DNA of 64,000 nt from the NCBI GenBank assembly GCA_051016205.1, contig CP136534.1, positions 2,418,001 through 2,482,000 of the forward strand, written 5' to 3'. The notes beneath the pieces are model-generated. The model did no database searches. It had not been told where the DNA came from and saw only the letters and a list, made by a program, of their open reading frames with translations. Position 1 is the stretch's first letter, and each line of letters begins with the position of its first letter. Positions 34,002 to 42,870 of the stretch are shown one piece after another. The position numbers and the translations under genes are program-made. This DNA is from Acuticoccus sp051016205. Lineage in GTDB: Bacteria > Pseudomonadota > Alphaproteobacteria > Rhizobiales > Amorphaceae.

Positions 34002-34328
34002 ATGAGCAAGACGACGAACAAATATTCGCCTGAGGTGCGCGAGCGCGCGGTGCGGCTGGTTTTGGACAATGAGCACCAGCACGTGTCCCGCTGGGCGGCG
34101 ATCTTGTCGATCTCCTCGAAGGTCGGCTGCGCGGCGCAGACGCTGAACGAGTGGGTCAAGAAGGCCGAGATCAACAGCGGCAGGCGGCCCGGTGTGCCGA
34201 ACGAGATGGCCGAGAAGATGAAGGCGCTGGAGCGGGAGAACCGCGAGTTGCGCCAGGCGAACGAGATCCTGCGCAAAGCATCGGCGTATTTCGCCCAGGC
34301 GGAGCTCGACCGCCGGTCGAAGACATGA
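34002..34328 (+). CDS. IS3-family transposase OrfA
   Basis: A 108-residue helix-turn-helix protein (YSPEVRERAVRLVLDNEHQH, SISSKVGCAAQTLNEWVKKA) ending in a coiled coil (MKALERENRELRQANEILRK). It is the DNA-binding part of the transposase. Its stop overlaps the orfB ATG in an ATGA arrangement, and orfB lies in the -1 frame, as expected if a fused protein is made by programmed frameshifting. Confidence 0.93.
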   Translation: MSKTTNKYSPEVRERAVRLVLDNEHQHVSRWAAILSISSKVGCAAQTLNEWVKKAEINSGRRPGVPNEMAEKMKALERENRELRQANEILRKASAYFAQAELDRRSKT

Positions 34329-35230
34329 TCGCCTTCATCGACGATCACCGGGCCGAGCACGGGGTCGAGCCGATCTGCAAGGTGCTGCCGATCGCCCCGT
34401 CCACCTACCACGATCATGTGATGAAGCGGGCCGATCCGACGCGCCGCTCACCGCGGGCGCGCCGCGATGCCGAACTGCGGCCTAAGATCAGGCGCGTGTT
34501 CGACGCCAACTTCCAAGTCTACGGGGTGCGCAAAGTCTGGCGGCAGATGCGTCGAGAAGGCTTCCAAGTCGCGCGCTGCACCGTCGCCAGGCTGATGAAG
34601 GAGATGGGGATCGAAGGCATTGTCCGGGGTAAACGGGTTCGAACGACGATTCCCAACAAGGCCGCGCCATGCCCGCTCGACCGGGTCAACCGCCAGTTCC
34701 GGGTGCCCGCTCCGAACATGCTTTGGGTGAGCGACTTCACCTACGTCGCGACGTGGCAGGGCTTCGTCTATGTCGCGTTCGTCATCGACGCATACGCCCG
34801 CCGCATCGTCGGCTGGCGGGCCAGTCGGACCGCCCATGCCGGCTTCGTCCTCGATGCCCTGGAGCAGGCCGTTCACCAGCGTCGGCCGGCAAAAGGAAAA
34901 GGCCTGGTGCATCATTCCGACAGGGGGTCGCAATATCTTGCGATTCGCTACACTGAGCGCTTGGCCGAGGCAGGCATCGAGCCTTCAGTCGGCAGCGTCG
35001 GCGACAGCTACGACAACGCACTGGCGGAGACGATCAACGGCCTCTTCAAAGCGGAGGTCGTCCACCGGCGCGGACCATGGCGCAGCTTCGAGGCCATTGA
35101 GTACGCCACCCTCGAATGGGTCGACTGGTTCAACAACCGTCGCATTCTCGAGCCCATCGGGAGCATCCCGCCTGCCGAGGCGGAAGCCAACTACTACGCA
35201 GCTCTGGAAATGCATCGGGTGGCCGCGTAG
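34325..35230 (+). CDS. IS3-family transposase OrfB
   Basis: A 301-residue integrase-core transposase. The catalytic DDE residues fit VSDFTYVATWQGFVYVAFVI, VHHSDRGSQYLAIRYTERLA and the Glu in DNALAETINGLFKAEVVHRR. An N-terminal HTH_21-like segment (VYGVRKVWRQMRREGFQVAR) precedes the core. Full length and undamaged, so the element should be able to move. Confidence 0.94.
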   Translation: MIAFIDDHRAEHGVEPICKVLPIAPSTYHDHVMKRADPTRRSPRARRDAELRPKIRRVFDANFQVYGVRKVWRQMRREGFQVARCTVARLMKEMGIEGIVRGKRVRTTIPNKAAPCPLDRVNRQFRVPAPNMLWVSDFTYVATWQGFVYVAFVIDAYARRIVGWRASRTAHAGFVLDALEQAVHQRRPAKGKGLVHHSDRGSQYLAIRYTERLAEAGIEPSVGSVGDSYDNALAETINGLFKAEVVHRRGPWRSFEAIEYATLEWVDWFNNRRILEPIGSIPPAEAEANYYAALEMHRVAA

Positions 35231-36109
35231 CTAAGACAAATCGGCCTCCGGGATTTCCGGTACAGTTCAATACCCGTATGGGCTGACGCCAATCTGGTGC
35301 AGATCGGCTTTCTCGACGGCGCTTCCGGCCGTACGCTCAATGCTTGGATGACTATGCCCGCGTCATCCGAGCCGGCACCAGCAGTGCTGTTTTTGCATGG
35401 CTGCAGCGGACTTGGAGAGTTCGGTTCGATCTTCGGGATCTATCGCGGCTGGGCAGACATTTTTCACCAAGCCGGCTACGCGGTTTTGATGATCGACAGC
35501 GCGGGTTCCAGGGGACTTGGGCACACGTGCAGGCCAGGACCGGAACGTTCCACGATGTACCGCGAACGACCTAGCGATGCGTATGCTGGGCTCTCATACC
35601 TCCAAAGCCTAGATGGCATCGACGATGGACGGATCTTCCTCATTGGGTGGTCGCAAGGTGGCGGCATCGCGCTCCTCACGATGAACTCGGAGAGTATCGG
35701 TCGTCCTGAGCCGGCCCCAACCCACGACTTTCGCGCCGCAGCGGCCTTCTATCCGGCCGCTTGTAGCAGTCGGTTGCAGACGCAGCCATACACGACCGTG
35801 GAGCCGGGAACTTGGCGCACAGTGGCGCCGATCATCATTTTTCAAGGCGCCAAGGACAACTGGACACCGCCTGAGCCCTGCTTGGCTTTTGTCGCTGAAG
35901 CAAGCAGCCGTGGTGAGCCGGTCGAGATAGTTCTCTATCCAGACGCAGTACATGCATTTGACGCGCCGGATATGCCCCTGCGCCGTCGCGAAGAAGTCAC
36001 CACCTCGCGTGGTGAAGTACCGCTAGTTGGAGCGAACGAGGACGCAAGGAGTGACGCCGTCCAAACGCTACTCTCGTACTTCGCCAAGCACTAAGGCGAT
36101 GTTCGCAGG

Positions 36110-36180
36110 GGGCTCAAAGCACGTCGCTGATGCGATTCTTCAGTGCCCTTCTTCCAGGCGCCCCGAATGAAGGGCGCTCA
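36110..36180. repeat. 71-bp dispersed intergenic repeat, copy 2
   Basis: It matches 20289-20359 at 61 of 71 positions and keeps the GCCCTTC/GAAGGGC inverted pair. It begins 16 bp after the hydrolase stop. It is followed at 36194 by a stretch starting catgagccgacatttgctgc that also recurs in diverged form elsewhere. Confidence 0.8.
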
Positions 36181-36336
36181 TGTGTAGAGCGCCATGAGCC
36201 GACATTTGCTGCGCGGGTCGGAGTTGCGCAGAATCTCGGAAAGCAGACCTTCCGCCGGTGTGGTCCGGCGGGCTCGGGGCGCACGTAGCGCCACGACGTC
36301 GCGCACGTTTGGTTCTGATGCCTCTCACCCGAAGAG

Positions 36337-37203
36337 TCAGGCACGCAGGTCGTGCGTGATCCGGTCACGGGCAAAGACGTTACGTGGATGCCTGAGTGCG
36401 CTCTTGCGCCAGACAAGGTGAAGCGCGTTGATCGGTGCCGGCATGCCGGTTGCGACGCGCACGAGGCGTCCAGATCCGAGGCATGCTTCGCAAAGATAGT
36501 CAGGCAGCACTGTCACCCCGGCGCCTTCGATGGCGAGCTCGCGCAGGATCGTGAGCGATGGGACGACGATGCGCGCACGCGCGCCGTTCGCCAAGTCCGG
36601 ATCGAACGCGTTGAGAACATTGCGGATGAGAGGCAACGTCTCGTCATAGGCAAGCCACGGCCAATCGCTCTCGGGCGGGCCGCTCAGATCGAGCCGGGGC
36701 GCGGCCACAAGCAATAACCGCTCAGTGGCGACAACCTCGTGGCCCAGCGCAGCATCGTCCGGCTCACTGGCGGTGATGGCGATGTCTATCTCGCCCGCCG
36801 CAAGCCAGCCATAGATTGCGTCGCGGCCGCCGAGCCGTACGCGGACGTCGATCCCAGCTTTTGCGAGTGACGTCAAAACTGCCGGCATCCGGCTGCCCAT
36901 GAACTCTGCCGGCCCCGCCAGATGGATCGTACCGGCGAGCGAGTCTGATCTTGAGCGCAGGCGTTCAAACGCCGCCTCGGCGCCATCAAGGCGGCCACCG
37001 ATCGCGCGGGCCAGTTCATCCGCGACAGCAGTCGGTTGCACACCGCGCGCATGACGCATGAAGAGCGGCTTGCCCAGCTCCTGCTCCAAACTGCGGATTT
37101 GGGCTGAGGCCGCCGGCTGGGCGATCCCGAGCGTGGTTGCGGCCTTTGAGATCGATGACGCCCGATAGACCCCCATGAAGGTGCGAAGGTGATGCAGGTT
37201 CAT
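36337..37203 (-). CDS. LysR-family regulator
   Basis: A 288-residue regulator: MNLHHLRTFMGVYRASSISK, helix-turn-helix AATTLGIAQPAASAQIRSLE, and an effector domain (GTIHLAGPAEFMGSRMPAVL, GWLAAGEIDIAITASEPDDA). It is divergent from the DJ-1/PfpI-family gene at 37319 with about 115 bp between, so it very probably controls that gene. The 3' end enters repeat-rich intergenic DNA. Confidence 0.9.
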   Translation of the reverse strand: MNLHHLRTFMGVYRASSISKAATTLGIAQPAASAQIRSLEQELGKPLFMRHARGVQPTAVADELARAIGGRLDGAEAAFERLRSRSDSLAGTIHLAGPAEFMGSRMPAVLTSLAKAGIDVRVRLGGRDAIYGWLAAGEIDIAITASEPDDAALGHEVVATERLLLVAAPRLDLSGPPESDWPWLAYDETLPLIRNVLNAFDPDLANGARARIVVPSLTILRELAIEGAGVTVLPDYLCEACLGSGRLVRVATGMPAPINALHLVWRKSALRHPRNVFARDRITHDLRA

Positions 37204-37318
37204 CGCCTAGGGCTCCAATGAAAGCCATAGGAATCACGATAACTGATGGCCGTTTTAATCGCTACAGCAATGGTTTTGGCAGGGTTAAGTGGTGCGAGCG
37301 ACAGCCACGGAGATTGCC

Positions 37319-38155
37319 ATGACCCTCTCCCGACGAACCGCTCTTGCGGGTATCGCCGGCGCGACGCTCGCCTCGACCGCGATACTCCGCACCGCGAGCG
37401 CCGACACGTCCCACACCGCCAGCAAGGACAACCCCATGAACGCACTCATCGTCCTCACTTCAATCTCAACCTTCCCTGCCTCGGCCGGTGAGCATCGAGG
37501 CCGGGCGACAGGCTTCTACATTGACGAGATGGCCGGCCCTTACTGGGCGATGCGCGACTTCGGTCTCGGTGTGGAGTTCGCCTCTATCGCGGGCGGTAAG
37601 CCCCCCATCGACCCGGCGTCGCTTGGCGAGGACGGAAGCCGCAGAGACTTCGTTCAGCGCTTCCTCGACAATGCCGACTCTATGGAGGCGCTCGCCACCT
37701 CGATGCCCATCACCGAGGCCGATCCGTCCCGTTATTCGGCGATCTTCTTGCCGGGTGGGCACGGTACGATGTGGGATTTTCGGCAGTCAAAAGTGCTCGC
37801 CGATGTGATCGGCACGGCATGGGACAACGGCGCGGTCGTGGGTGCGGTGTGTCATGGGCCGGCCGGCCTCGTCGAGGCGGTAGACGCCTCGGGTGAGCCC
37901 ATCGTCAAAGGGCGCCGCGTCAACGCATTCACAGACGCCGAGGAAGAAGCCGTCGGCCTCACCCAGGCAATGCCCTACCTCCTCGAAAGCGCCTTGCGCG
38001 AGAAAGGTGCGCTATTTGAGGGTACCGACAACTTTCAGCCGCACGCCGTTCGCGATGGTCGCCTCGTCACCGGACAAAACCCGGCCTCAGTTGCGGCCGT
38101 GTCCACTCTGCTGGTTGAGGCCCTTATGGCTACCCGACACGCGAAAGCGGCCTGA
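37319..38155 (+). CDS. Exported DJ-1/PfpI-family protein
   Basis: A 278-residue protein starting MTLSRRTALAGIAGATLAST, a twin-arginine-like signal (SRRTALAG). The mature part is a class I glutamine-amidotransferase-like DJ-1/PfpI domain: VLTSISTFPASAGEHRGRAT, the Glu-like region YIDEMAGPYWAMRDFG, IFLPGGHGTMWDFRQSK and the nucleophile elbow GAVCHGPAGL. Related proteins are glyoxalases (Hsp31-like) that detoxify methylglyoxal without glutathione, which is the likeliest role. Export is unusual for that group. LysR at 36337 is divergent and probably controls it. Confidence 0.87.
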   Translation: MTLSRRTALAGIAGATLASTAILRTASADTSHTASKDNPMNALIVLTSISTFPASAGEHRGRATGFYIDEMAGPYWAMRDFGLGVEFASIAGGKPPIDPASLGEDGSRRDFVQRFLDNADSMEALATSMPITEADPSRYSAIFLPGGHGTMWDFRQSKVLADVIGTAWDNGAVVGAVCHGPAGLVEAVDASGEPIVKGRRVNAFTDAEEEAVGLTQAMPYLLESALREKGALFEGTDNFQPHAVRDGRLVTGQNPASVAAVSTLLVEALMATRHAKAA

Positions 38156-38917
38156 TCAGCGCCCATCACGTAGGCCAGTTCGCCCCCGTGGCGAGCTGGC
38201 ATCGACTAATCGGCGCAGGGTATCGACCATCCCTGATGCGCCAAAAGCGGGCGCTCGTCGGCTTATCTCCATTCGGGTCCACCCAGTAAAAGCGGTCCTT
38301 CGGCAAGCACAACCGCGGGTAACGCTATCGCGAAAAAGGGGACCTCCGTTGAGCGGTACGAGAATGGTCTAGTCGACCCCAAGAATGCGGACCCCACGGC
38401 GAAGGTTGCGCAGCCGACACAAGCGCCCGTCAGTTTCGGTACAACAGCGCAGATCGTTCGACCACCGACCAGGCGATTTGTCGGTGCGCGTCGAGCGCTC
38501 CTGCATCTCACGGCGGTGATTGCACGTCGCACGCTCGAATCCGACAGCGAACACGCTCTTGGAGACGTGGCAGATTTCTTCTGCGATGCGCGCAAGCATC
38601 GCGTGCAGCCTCGCAGTTCAATAGCGGCGGTTCTGCGAGGCGAGCGTACACAACGGCGCTGAAGCTTGAACTCCGAGAAGCCGATCCCGCCCTCCTTCGA
38701 GATCAGTGTCGGTCGGCATCGAGTGTTGGATCAGCTACTATTCTACGATCGGATAGAGAAATCGCACCGAGAGATGATGAAACTGGTCCAAGTTGAAGCG
38801 GCACTTGGCTTATGCGGTGCGCCTCCTTCCGGCCTTGTCGCGTCGCTGGCGTCTCGGTGCCTGAATTTTATCTGGACGAACTCGCCCTTGCCATCATCGC
38901 GTACACCGCTCCGCTCG
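38156..38917. other. Intergenic region with repeat copy and no supported gene
   Basis: A 760-bp gene-free stretch. It includes a 67-bp exact repeat (38178-38244) and text such as gtaaaagcggtccttcggc that recalls 20420-20440. Overlapping frames on both strands carry no family features. The overall look is decayed accessory DNA. Confidence 0.55.
38178..38244. repeat. 67-bp exact direct repeat, copy 1
   Basis: Identical over 67 bases to 43201-43267, in the same orientation, 5 kb apart. It begins gttcgcccccgtggcgagct and ends catccctgatgcgccaa. Flanks differ on both sides. Perfect identity suggests recent duplication, conservation or gene conversion. Confidence 0.92.
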
Positions 38918-39547
38918 TCATTCGGCGTTGAGGTCGCCGACCTTGCCAATCCCGGCGCCGATCCGCACCAGCAGATTTTCCACGAGGTCTTCCTGCACGG
39001 CATATGGGACGTCAAGCGCGGAGAGCGTCGCCGTGCTGGTGAGGCTCGCCATGCCGTGGAGCGCGGCGAGGATGAACACTGCGTCGGCGTAGATCGCGTC
39101 TTCGGACCGCTCGGCGCCCTGTGCCGCCGCAGATTGTCTGAGGGTATCCAAGAGCATCGAGAAGCCCTGCTGCGAGCGCGCCGTCATATCGCGGTGCTTT
39201 GCGGGCTCGGGCAGGGGCGTCATGAACATCAGGCGATACTGCAGCGGGTGCGCCTCGGCGAAGTCGACATAGGCAAGGCCCATCTGCCGCAGGCGCTCGG
39301 CGGGGCTTTGCGCCGTGCAACGATCCCTCAGAAAAGCCGCGAAGGAATCGAACGCCCGCCCCACGACCTCAGCCAGGATATGGTCGCGGCTTTCAAAATG
39401 CTTGTAGGGCGCCTGGTGCGAGATGCTGAGGCGGCGCGAGACCTCGCGCATCGACAGGCTTTCCACGCCGTCGCGGTCGATGATCGTCAGCGCCTCGGCG
39501 AGGCAGGCCTCCTTGAGATCGGTCGGGCGCTTGCGGGCGACGGTCAT
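38918..39547 (-). CDS. TetR/AcrR-family regulator
   Basis: A 209-residue regulator: N-terminal CLAEALTIIDRDGVESLSMR, helix-turn-helix EVSRRLSISHQAPYKHFESR, and a C-terminal WHG-type ligand domain (QMGLAYVDFAEAHPLQYRLM, AVFILAALHGMASLTSTATL). It lies 44 bp after the SDR gene on the same strand. The divergent acylase and the paired sites at 40473-40515 suggest it represses the SDR operon and perhaps the acylase. Confidence 0.9.
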   Translation of the reverse strand: MTVARKRPTDLKEACLAEALTIIDRDGVESLSMREVSRRLSISHQAPYKHFESRDHILAEVVGRAFDSFAAFLRDRCTAQSPAERLRQMGLAYVDFAEAHPLQYRLMFMTPLPEPAKHRDMTARSQQGFSMLLDTLRQSAAAQGAERSEDAIYADAVFILAALHGMASLTSTATLSALDVPYAVQEDLVENLLVRIGAGIGKVGDLNAE

Positions 39548-39591
39548 TGAAAGAACTCATACCGCCGCCACCGTGTGCAGTCGACCGTCGC

Positions 39592-40446
39592 TCACCCGGC
39601 TGATGAGAGGGGCGTGCCCGTGCGCTGCCCTTGGTGCTTGGTCATGCCGCCCATGATGCTTTTCATGACAAGTGTGCGCTGGCTGCGGGGCAGCATCCGC
39701 AGCGAATGGCCCAGGAACTTCGACATGAAGCCGGGGCGCACAGTCGTTGTGCGGCCAAGGGCTGCGAGCGCACCCCGGGCTACCGTCTCGGGAGCCTGCG
39801 GGCTCGACATGACCATGCCGGCGCGGGCGGCGAAACCACTTCGCACAGGCCCCGGCGCGACGGACAAGACATCGACCCCGTGCGGCTTCAGTTCGCTCGC
39901 CAGCGCCTCGGCGAGGCTTTGGATGTAGGATTTGGTCGCGGCATAGTTGGCGGAACGGGGGACACCCTGGAAGGCGACGATGGAGCTCATGAGGACGATG
40001 CCGCCGCTACCGCGCGCCGCCATCTTCGGCGCCAGCGCCTTGGTGAGGGTGAGCGAAGCGGTGCAGTTGACGCCAACCATCGCAATCTCCTCGGCGGCGG
40101 ACGTTGACAGAAGCGGGCCGGACGTGCCGAACCCAGCACAGTTCACCAGAAGCCCCACATCGTGCTCGTCGGCGAACACGATGAGAGCTTCGACGGATGA
40201 TGGCTCGGAAAGGTCGAGCGCCAGAACGTGCGTGGCGACCCCATGTGCCTCACCGATTTTCGCCGCCAATGCCTCCAGACGGTCGGTGCGCCGGGCCGTT
40301 AGGATGAGGTCGAAACCATTGGCGGCAAGCTCGTCGCAAAAGGCGGCGCCGATCCCGTCCGACGCGCCGGTCACGAGGGCCATCGGTCCGTATCGGTCCA
40401 CGAAGGTATTTTCAGAGCGCGCTTGCGTAACGGCAGTACTCGGCAT
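39592..40446 (-). CDS. Classical SDR-family oxidoreductase
   Basis: A 284-residue enzyme with MALVTGASDGIGAAFCDELA, LLVNCAGFGTSGPLLSTSAA, the serine in GGIVLMSSIVAFQGVPRSAN, and the catalytic YAATKSYIQSLAEALASELK. An arginine pair (LTARRTDRLEAL) suggests NADP(H). The C-terminal part after 200 is hydrophobic and resembles the DltE/YqjQ-like group. It is first in an operon with the TetR gene and divergent from the acylase. Confidence 0.9.
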   Translation of the reverse strand: MPSTAVTQARSENTFVDRYGPMALVTGASDGIGAAFCDELAANGFDLILTARRTDRLEALAAKIGEAHGVATHVLALDLSEPSSVEALIVFADEHDVGLLVNCAGFGTSGPLLSTSAAEEIAMVGVNCTASLTLTKALAPKMAARGSGGIVLMSSIVAFQGVPRSANYAATKSYIQSLAEALASELKPHGVDVLSVAPGPVRSGFAARAGMVMSSPQAPETVARGALAALGRTTTVRPGFMSKFLGHSLRMLPRSQRTLVMKSIMGGMTKHQGQRTGTPLSSAG

Positions 40447-40472
40447 GACGATCCCTCCCTCGGCTCAAAGTA

Positions 40473-40515
40473 GACAGCGTCAACTTCCTATGATACGGCG
40501 GGTGACAGTGTCAAC
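40473..40515. promoter_or_regulatory. Paired candidate TetR operators
   Basis: GACAGCGTCAAC (40473-40484) and GACAGTGTCAAC (40504-40515) are a near-identical direct pair with centres 31 bp apart, close to three helical turns. Each is an imperfect dyad of the TTGAC-GTCTA/GTCAC type. They lie between the SDR/TetR operon (start 40446) and the acylase start (40534). Control by the TetR at 38918 is inferred. Confidence 0.6.
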
Positions 40516-40533
40516 TAAGGCGCAGGAAGCGCA

Positions 40534-42870
40534 ATGGCCCGGTCCGATCCGCAAGGCGAAACACCGTACGGGCGCCCGGCCAGTCCACTGCGCCGACATT
40601 TCGCAAGGGCGCTGGTCGCCGTGAGCGCTGCCCTCATCGCTGGATGCGGCGTGGTTGCGCCACTCCCACCGGCCACCACCCTCGACGATCGGCTGTCCGC
40701 GTTCCCCACTGCAGGACTGCCGCTGGACCAAGACGTCACCGTGCGCTGGAACGCCTACAAGGTGCCGTTCATCGAGGCGCAGAGCGACCGAGACGCCGCC
40801 TTCGCGCTCGGCATGGTCCACGCCCATCTGCGGCTCGGCCAGATGGCGATCGTGCGGCGGATCGTTCAGGGCCGCCTCTCGGAGAGCGCCGGGCCGTTCC
40901 TGACCGACATCGACACCGCGATCCGCGCGTTCGACTTCTACCGCCCGGCGGAGGCGATCATTGCGCAAATGCCCCCCGCCTCGCGCGACTGGGCGGAGCG
41001 CTATGCCGACGGGGTCAACGCCTATGTTGCCGCTCAGCCGCGCCGCGCGCTGCCGCACGAGTTCGCCGTCGCCGGCATGCGGTGGGAGCCGTGGACGGTG
41101 GCCGACAGCATGGCGATCGGACGCGCCTCGGGGGTTGATCTCAACTGGACCGTGCTCCTGCGCCTTCTTGCCATCGAAGATGAGGCTCTCCGGGAGCGCA
41201 TCTTCCGCCGGGTCTACGATCGTCCCGCCGGGGCGCTCGCCGAAGGGCTGGGTGCGCAAGGGCGTCTTGAGCGTCTCGCCCGCCTTGGCGCGCGGCATGG
41301 ACGCAGCGGTAGCAACAGTTTTGTGGTCTCACCGCGCATGAGTGCGACCGGTGCGCCACTCATCGCCAACGATCCGCACCTTGCCATCATCTTCCCCAAT
41401 GCCTGGGTGCTCGCGGGGCTGAGAACCCCTGAGACGGCGATGGTCGGGATGATGGTGGCGGGGACGCCCGTCTTCGGCTTCGGCCGCAACGAGACGCTCG
41501 CCTGGGGCGGTACCAACCTGCGCGCCACGACGAGCCAGCTCGTCGACGTCTCCGCGCTCCCCGAAACTGCATTCTCGCCGCGCACCCATCGCGTCGGCCG
41601 TCGCTACTGGTTCGGCGCGCGGCGCACCACGCGGGAAAGCCCCTACGGCCCGGTAATGTCGGAGCTGGAGCGCATTCCGAGCGGCGGGCGGCCCTTTGCG
41701 GTGCGCTGGACCGGGCATAGTGCGACCGACGAGGTCACGGCGCTTCTCCGCGCAATGCGCGCAAGAGACGTCGGAGAGTTCCGCACCGCGATGGAAACGT
41801 TCGCGTTCCCGCCGCAAACATTTCTTGCGGCAGATGCCGGCGGCAGCATCGCGAAGATGGTGGCGGCGAAGGTGCCAGCGCGCGCGCCGGGCACACCGCC
41901 GCCGACGGTCGTTTCGCCCGAGCGCTCGGACGCCGAGTTCGCGTCTTTCTACACCAGCGCAACGCTCCCCTTCGAGCGCGATCCACCAAACGGCTATTTT
42001 GCATCGGCCAATGATCGGCCCGCGCCGGACGGGACGCGCCCCTTCGGCGGCCTTTTCCCGCAGGATGAGCGGATCAGGCGCCTCCACGCGCTACTCGCCG
42101 AGCGGCGCGAGCTTACCCTCGCGGACATGGCGGAAATCCAGCAGGACGTCGTCTCCCCCCTGAGCCTTGAGCTGCTTAACGCCGTGCGCGCCCAGCTCCA
42201 GGCGGCGACGATCGGGGTCAAGGAGCGCGCGGCTGCCGATATCCTTCTGGAATGGGACGGCTCCTACACCATTGAAAGCCAAGGCGCCGCGGTGTTCGAA
42301 GCGTTCCTTACCGGCTTCGCGCCGCGCGTTTACGAAGAGCTGGGGCGAGCCGACGAGCTCGAGATCTATGAGGCGCTCGACAGAATGCGGGTGTTCCTGA
42401 TCCAAGATGTCAAAACGCTGTCGTCGGCTGGCTGGCAGCGTGCGCTGGAAGCGGGCCTCTCGCGTGCGGCCCCGCTCGCCACGAACGGTACCCGCTGGGG
42501 CGATCTACACCGCATCGAAGCGGCGCACATCTTGTCGAATGTCCCCGTCCTTGGCCGCCGCTACGGCGGCGAGGTGTTTGCGACGCCAGGGAGCCGTGAG
42601 ACGATCCACAAAACGACCCATCCCCTCACCGACGGGTCGCACCGCGTAACGTTCGGCGCGCAGTCACGTCACCTGTCCGACCTTTCCGATCCGGATGCGA
42701 ACCATTTCGTGCTGCTCGGAGGGCAGGACGGCTGGCTGAACAGCGCGAACGCCTTCGATCAGGTCCCGCTCTGGCGCGAAGGGCGTACGATCCACATGCC
42801 GATTACGCCAGCCGCTGTCGCGCGAGCTTTCAACCGCACCACTGTCCTGAGCGCCGGGCGCACACGCTGA
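40534..42870 (+). CDS. Penicillin-acylase-family lipoprotein
   Basis: A 778-residue Ntn-hydrolase of the penicillin/cephalosporin/AHL-acylase family. Residues 1-40 form a signal with the lipobox ALIAGC, so it is likely lipid-anchored. The alpha subunit follows (VRWNAYKVPFIEAQSDRDAA, FALGMVHAHLRLGQMAIVRR). The processing site is HGRSGSNSFVVSP: cleavage before Ser in GSNSF would free the catalytic N-terminal serine. The beta subunit shows GAPLIANDPHLAIIFPNAWV, NETLAWGGTNLRATTSQLVD and NGYFASANDRPAPDG. Substrates could be beta-lactams, acyl-homoserine lactones or other amides. It is divergent from a TetR-containing operon. Confidence 0.9.
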   Translation: MARSDPQGETPYGRPASPLRRHFARALVAVSAALIAGCGVVAPLPPATTLDDRLSAFPTAGLPLDQDVTVRWNAYKVPFIEAQSDRDAAFALGMVHAHLRLGQMAIVRRIVQGRLSESAGPFLTDIDTAIRAFDFYRPAEAIIAQMPPASRDWAERYADGVNAYVAAQPRRALPHEFAVAGMRWEPWTVADSMAIGRASGVDLNWTVLLRLLAIEDEALRERIFRRVYDRPAGALAEGLGAQGRLERLARLGARHGRSGSNSFVVSPRMSATGAPLIANDPHLAIIFPNAWVLAGLRTPETAMVGMMVAGTPVFGFGRNETLAWGGTNLRATTSQLVDVSALPETAFSPRTHRVGRRYWFGARRTTRESPYGPVMSELERIPSGGRPFAVRWTGHSATDEVTALLRAMRARDVGEFRTAMETFAFPPQTFLAADAGGSIAKMVAAKVPARAPGTPPPTVVSPERSDAEFASFYTSATLPFERDPPNGYFASANDRPAPDGTRPFGGLFPQDERIRRLHALLAERRELTLADMAEIQQDVVSPLSLELLNAVRAQLQAATIGVKERAAADILLEWDGSYTIESQGAAVFEAFLTGFAPRVYEELGRADELEIYEALDRMRVFLIQDVKTLSSAGWQRALEAGLSRAAPLATNGTRWGDLHRIEAAHILSNVPVLGRRYGGEVFATPGSRETIHKTTHPLTDGSHRVTFGAQSRHLSDLSDPDANHFVLLGGQDGWLNSANAFDQVPLWREGRTIHMPITPAAVARAFNRTTVLSAGRTR

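Larger units (their letters stand above)
33949..35269 (+). mobile_element. Intact IS3-family insertion sequence
   Basis: A 1321-bp element with imperfect terminal inverted repeats: TGAACCGCACCGGG at the left and the reverse complement of TGAACTGTACCGGA at the right, both continuing to a CCGGAGGC block. The flanks carry a 3-bp duplication, ATA, at 33946-33948 and 35270-35272. Both reading frames are intact. The clean duplication and undamaged target gene frame indicate a fairly recent insertion. Confidence 0.92.
33892..36094 (+). pseudogene. Dienelactone-hydrolase-like secreted protein, split by IS3
   Basis: The gene is in two parts. 33892-33948 encodes 19 residues (MGSLRDICVTALVWLGATI). After the IS element the frame resumes at 35273 as PVWADANLVQIGFLDGASGR. 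Joined at the duplicated ATA the parts give a 292-residue protein with an intact signal peptide and no frame loss. The body is an alpha/beta hydrolase: APAVLFLHGCSGLGEFGSIF, nucleophile GWSQGGGIAL (Ser), Asp in FQGAKDNWTPPE, His in DAVHAFDAP. A truncated cytoplasmic form could start at the GTG at 35297. Family members include dienelactone hydrolases; the substrate is unknown. Confidence 0.85.

Noticed and set aside
34625..34650. A gggttcgaac phrase resembling a tRNA T-loop
   Set aside because: It lies inside the transposase orfB coding sequence and no acceptor or anticodon arms can be formed around it.
38666..39550. Plus-strand 294-codon frame opposite the TetR gene
   Set aside because: Its main part is antisense to the TetR gene, and the upstream part lies in repeat-rich decayed DNA.
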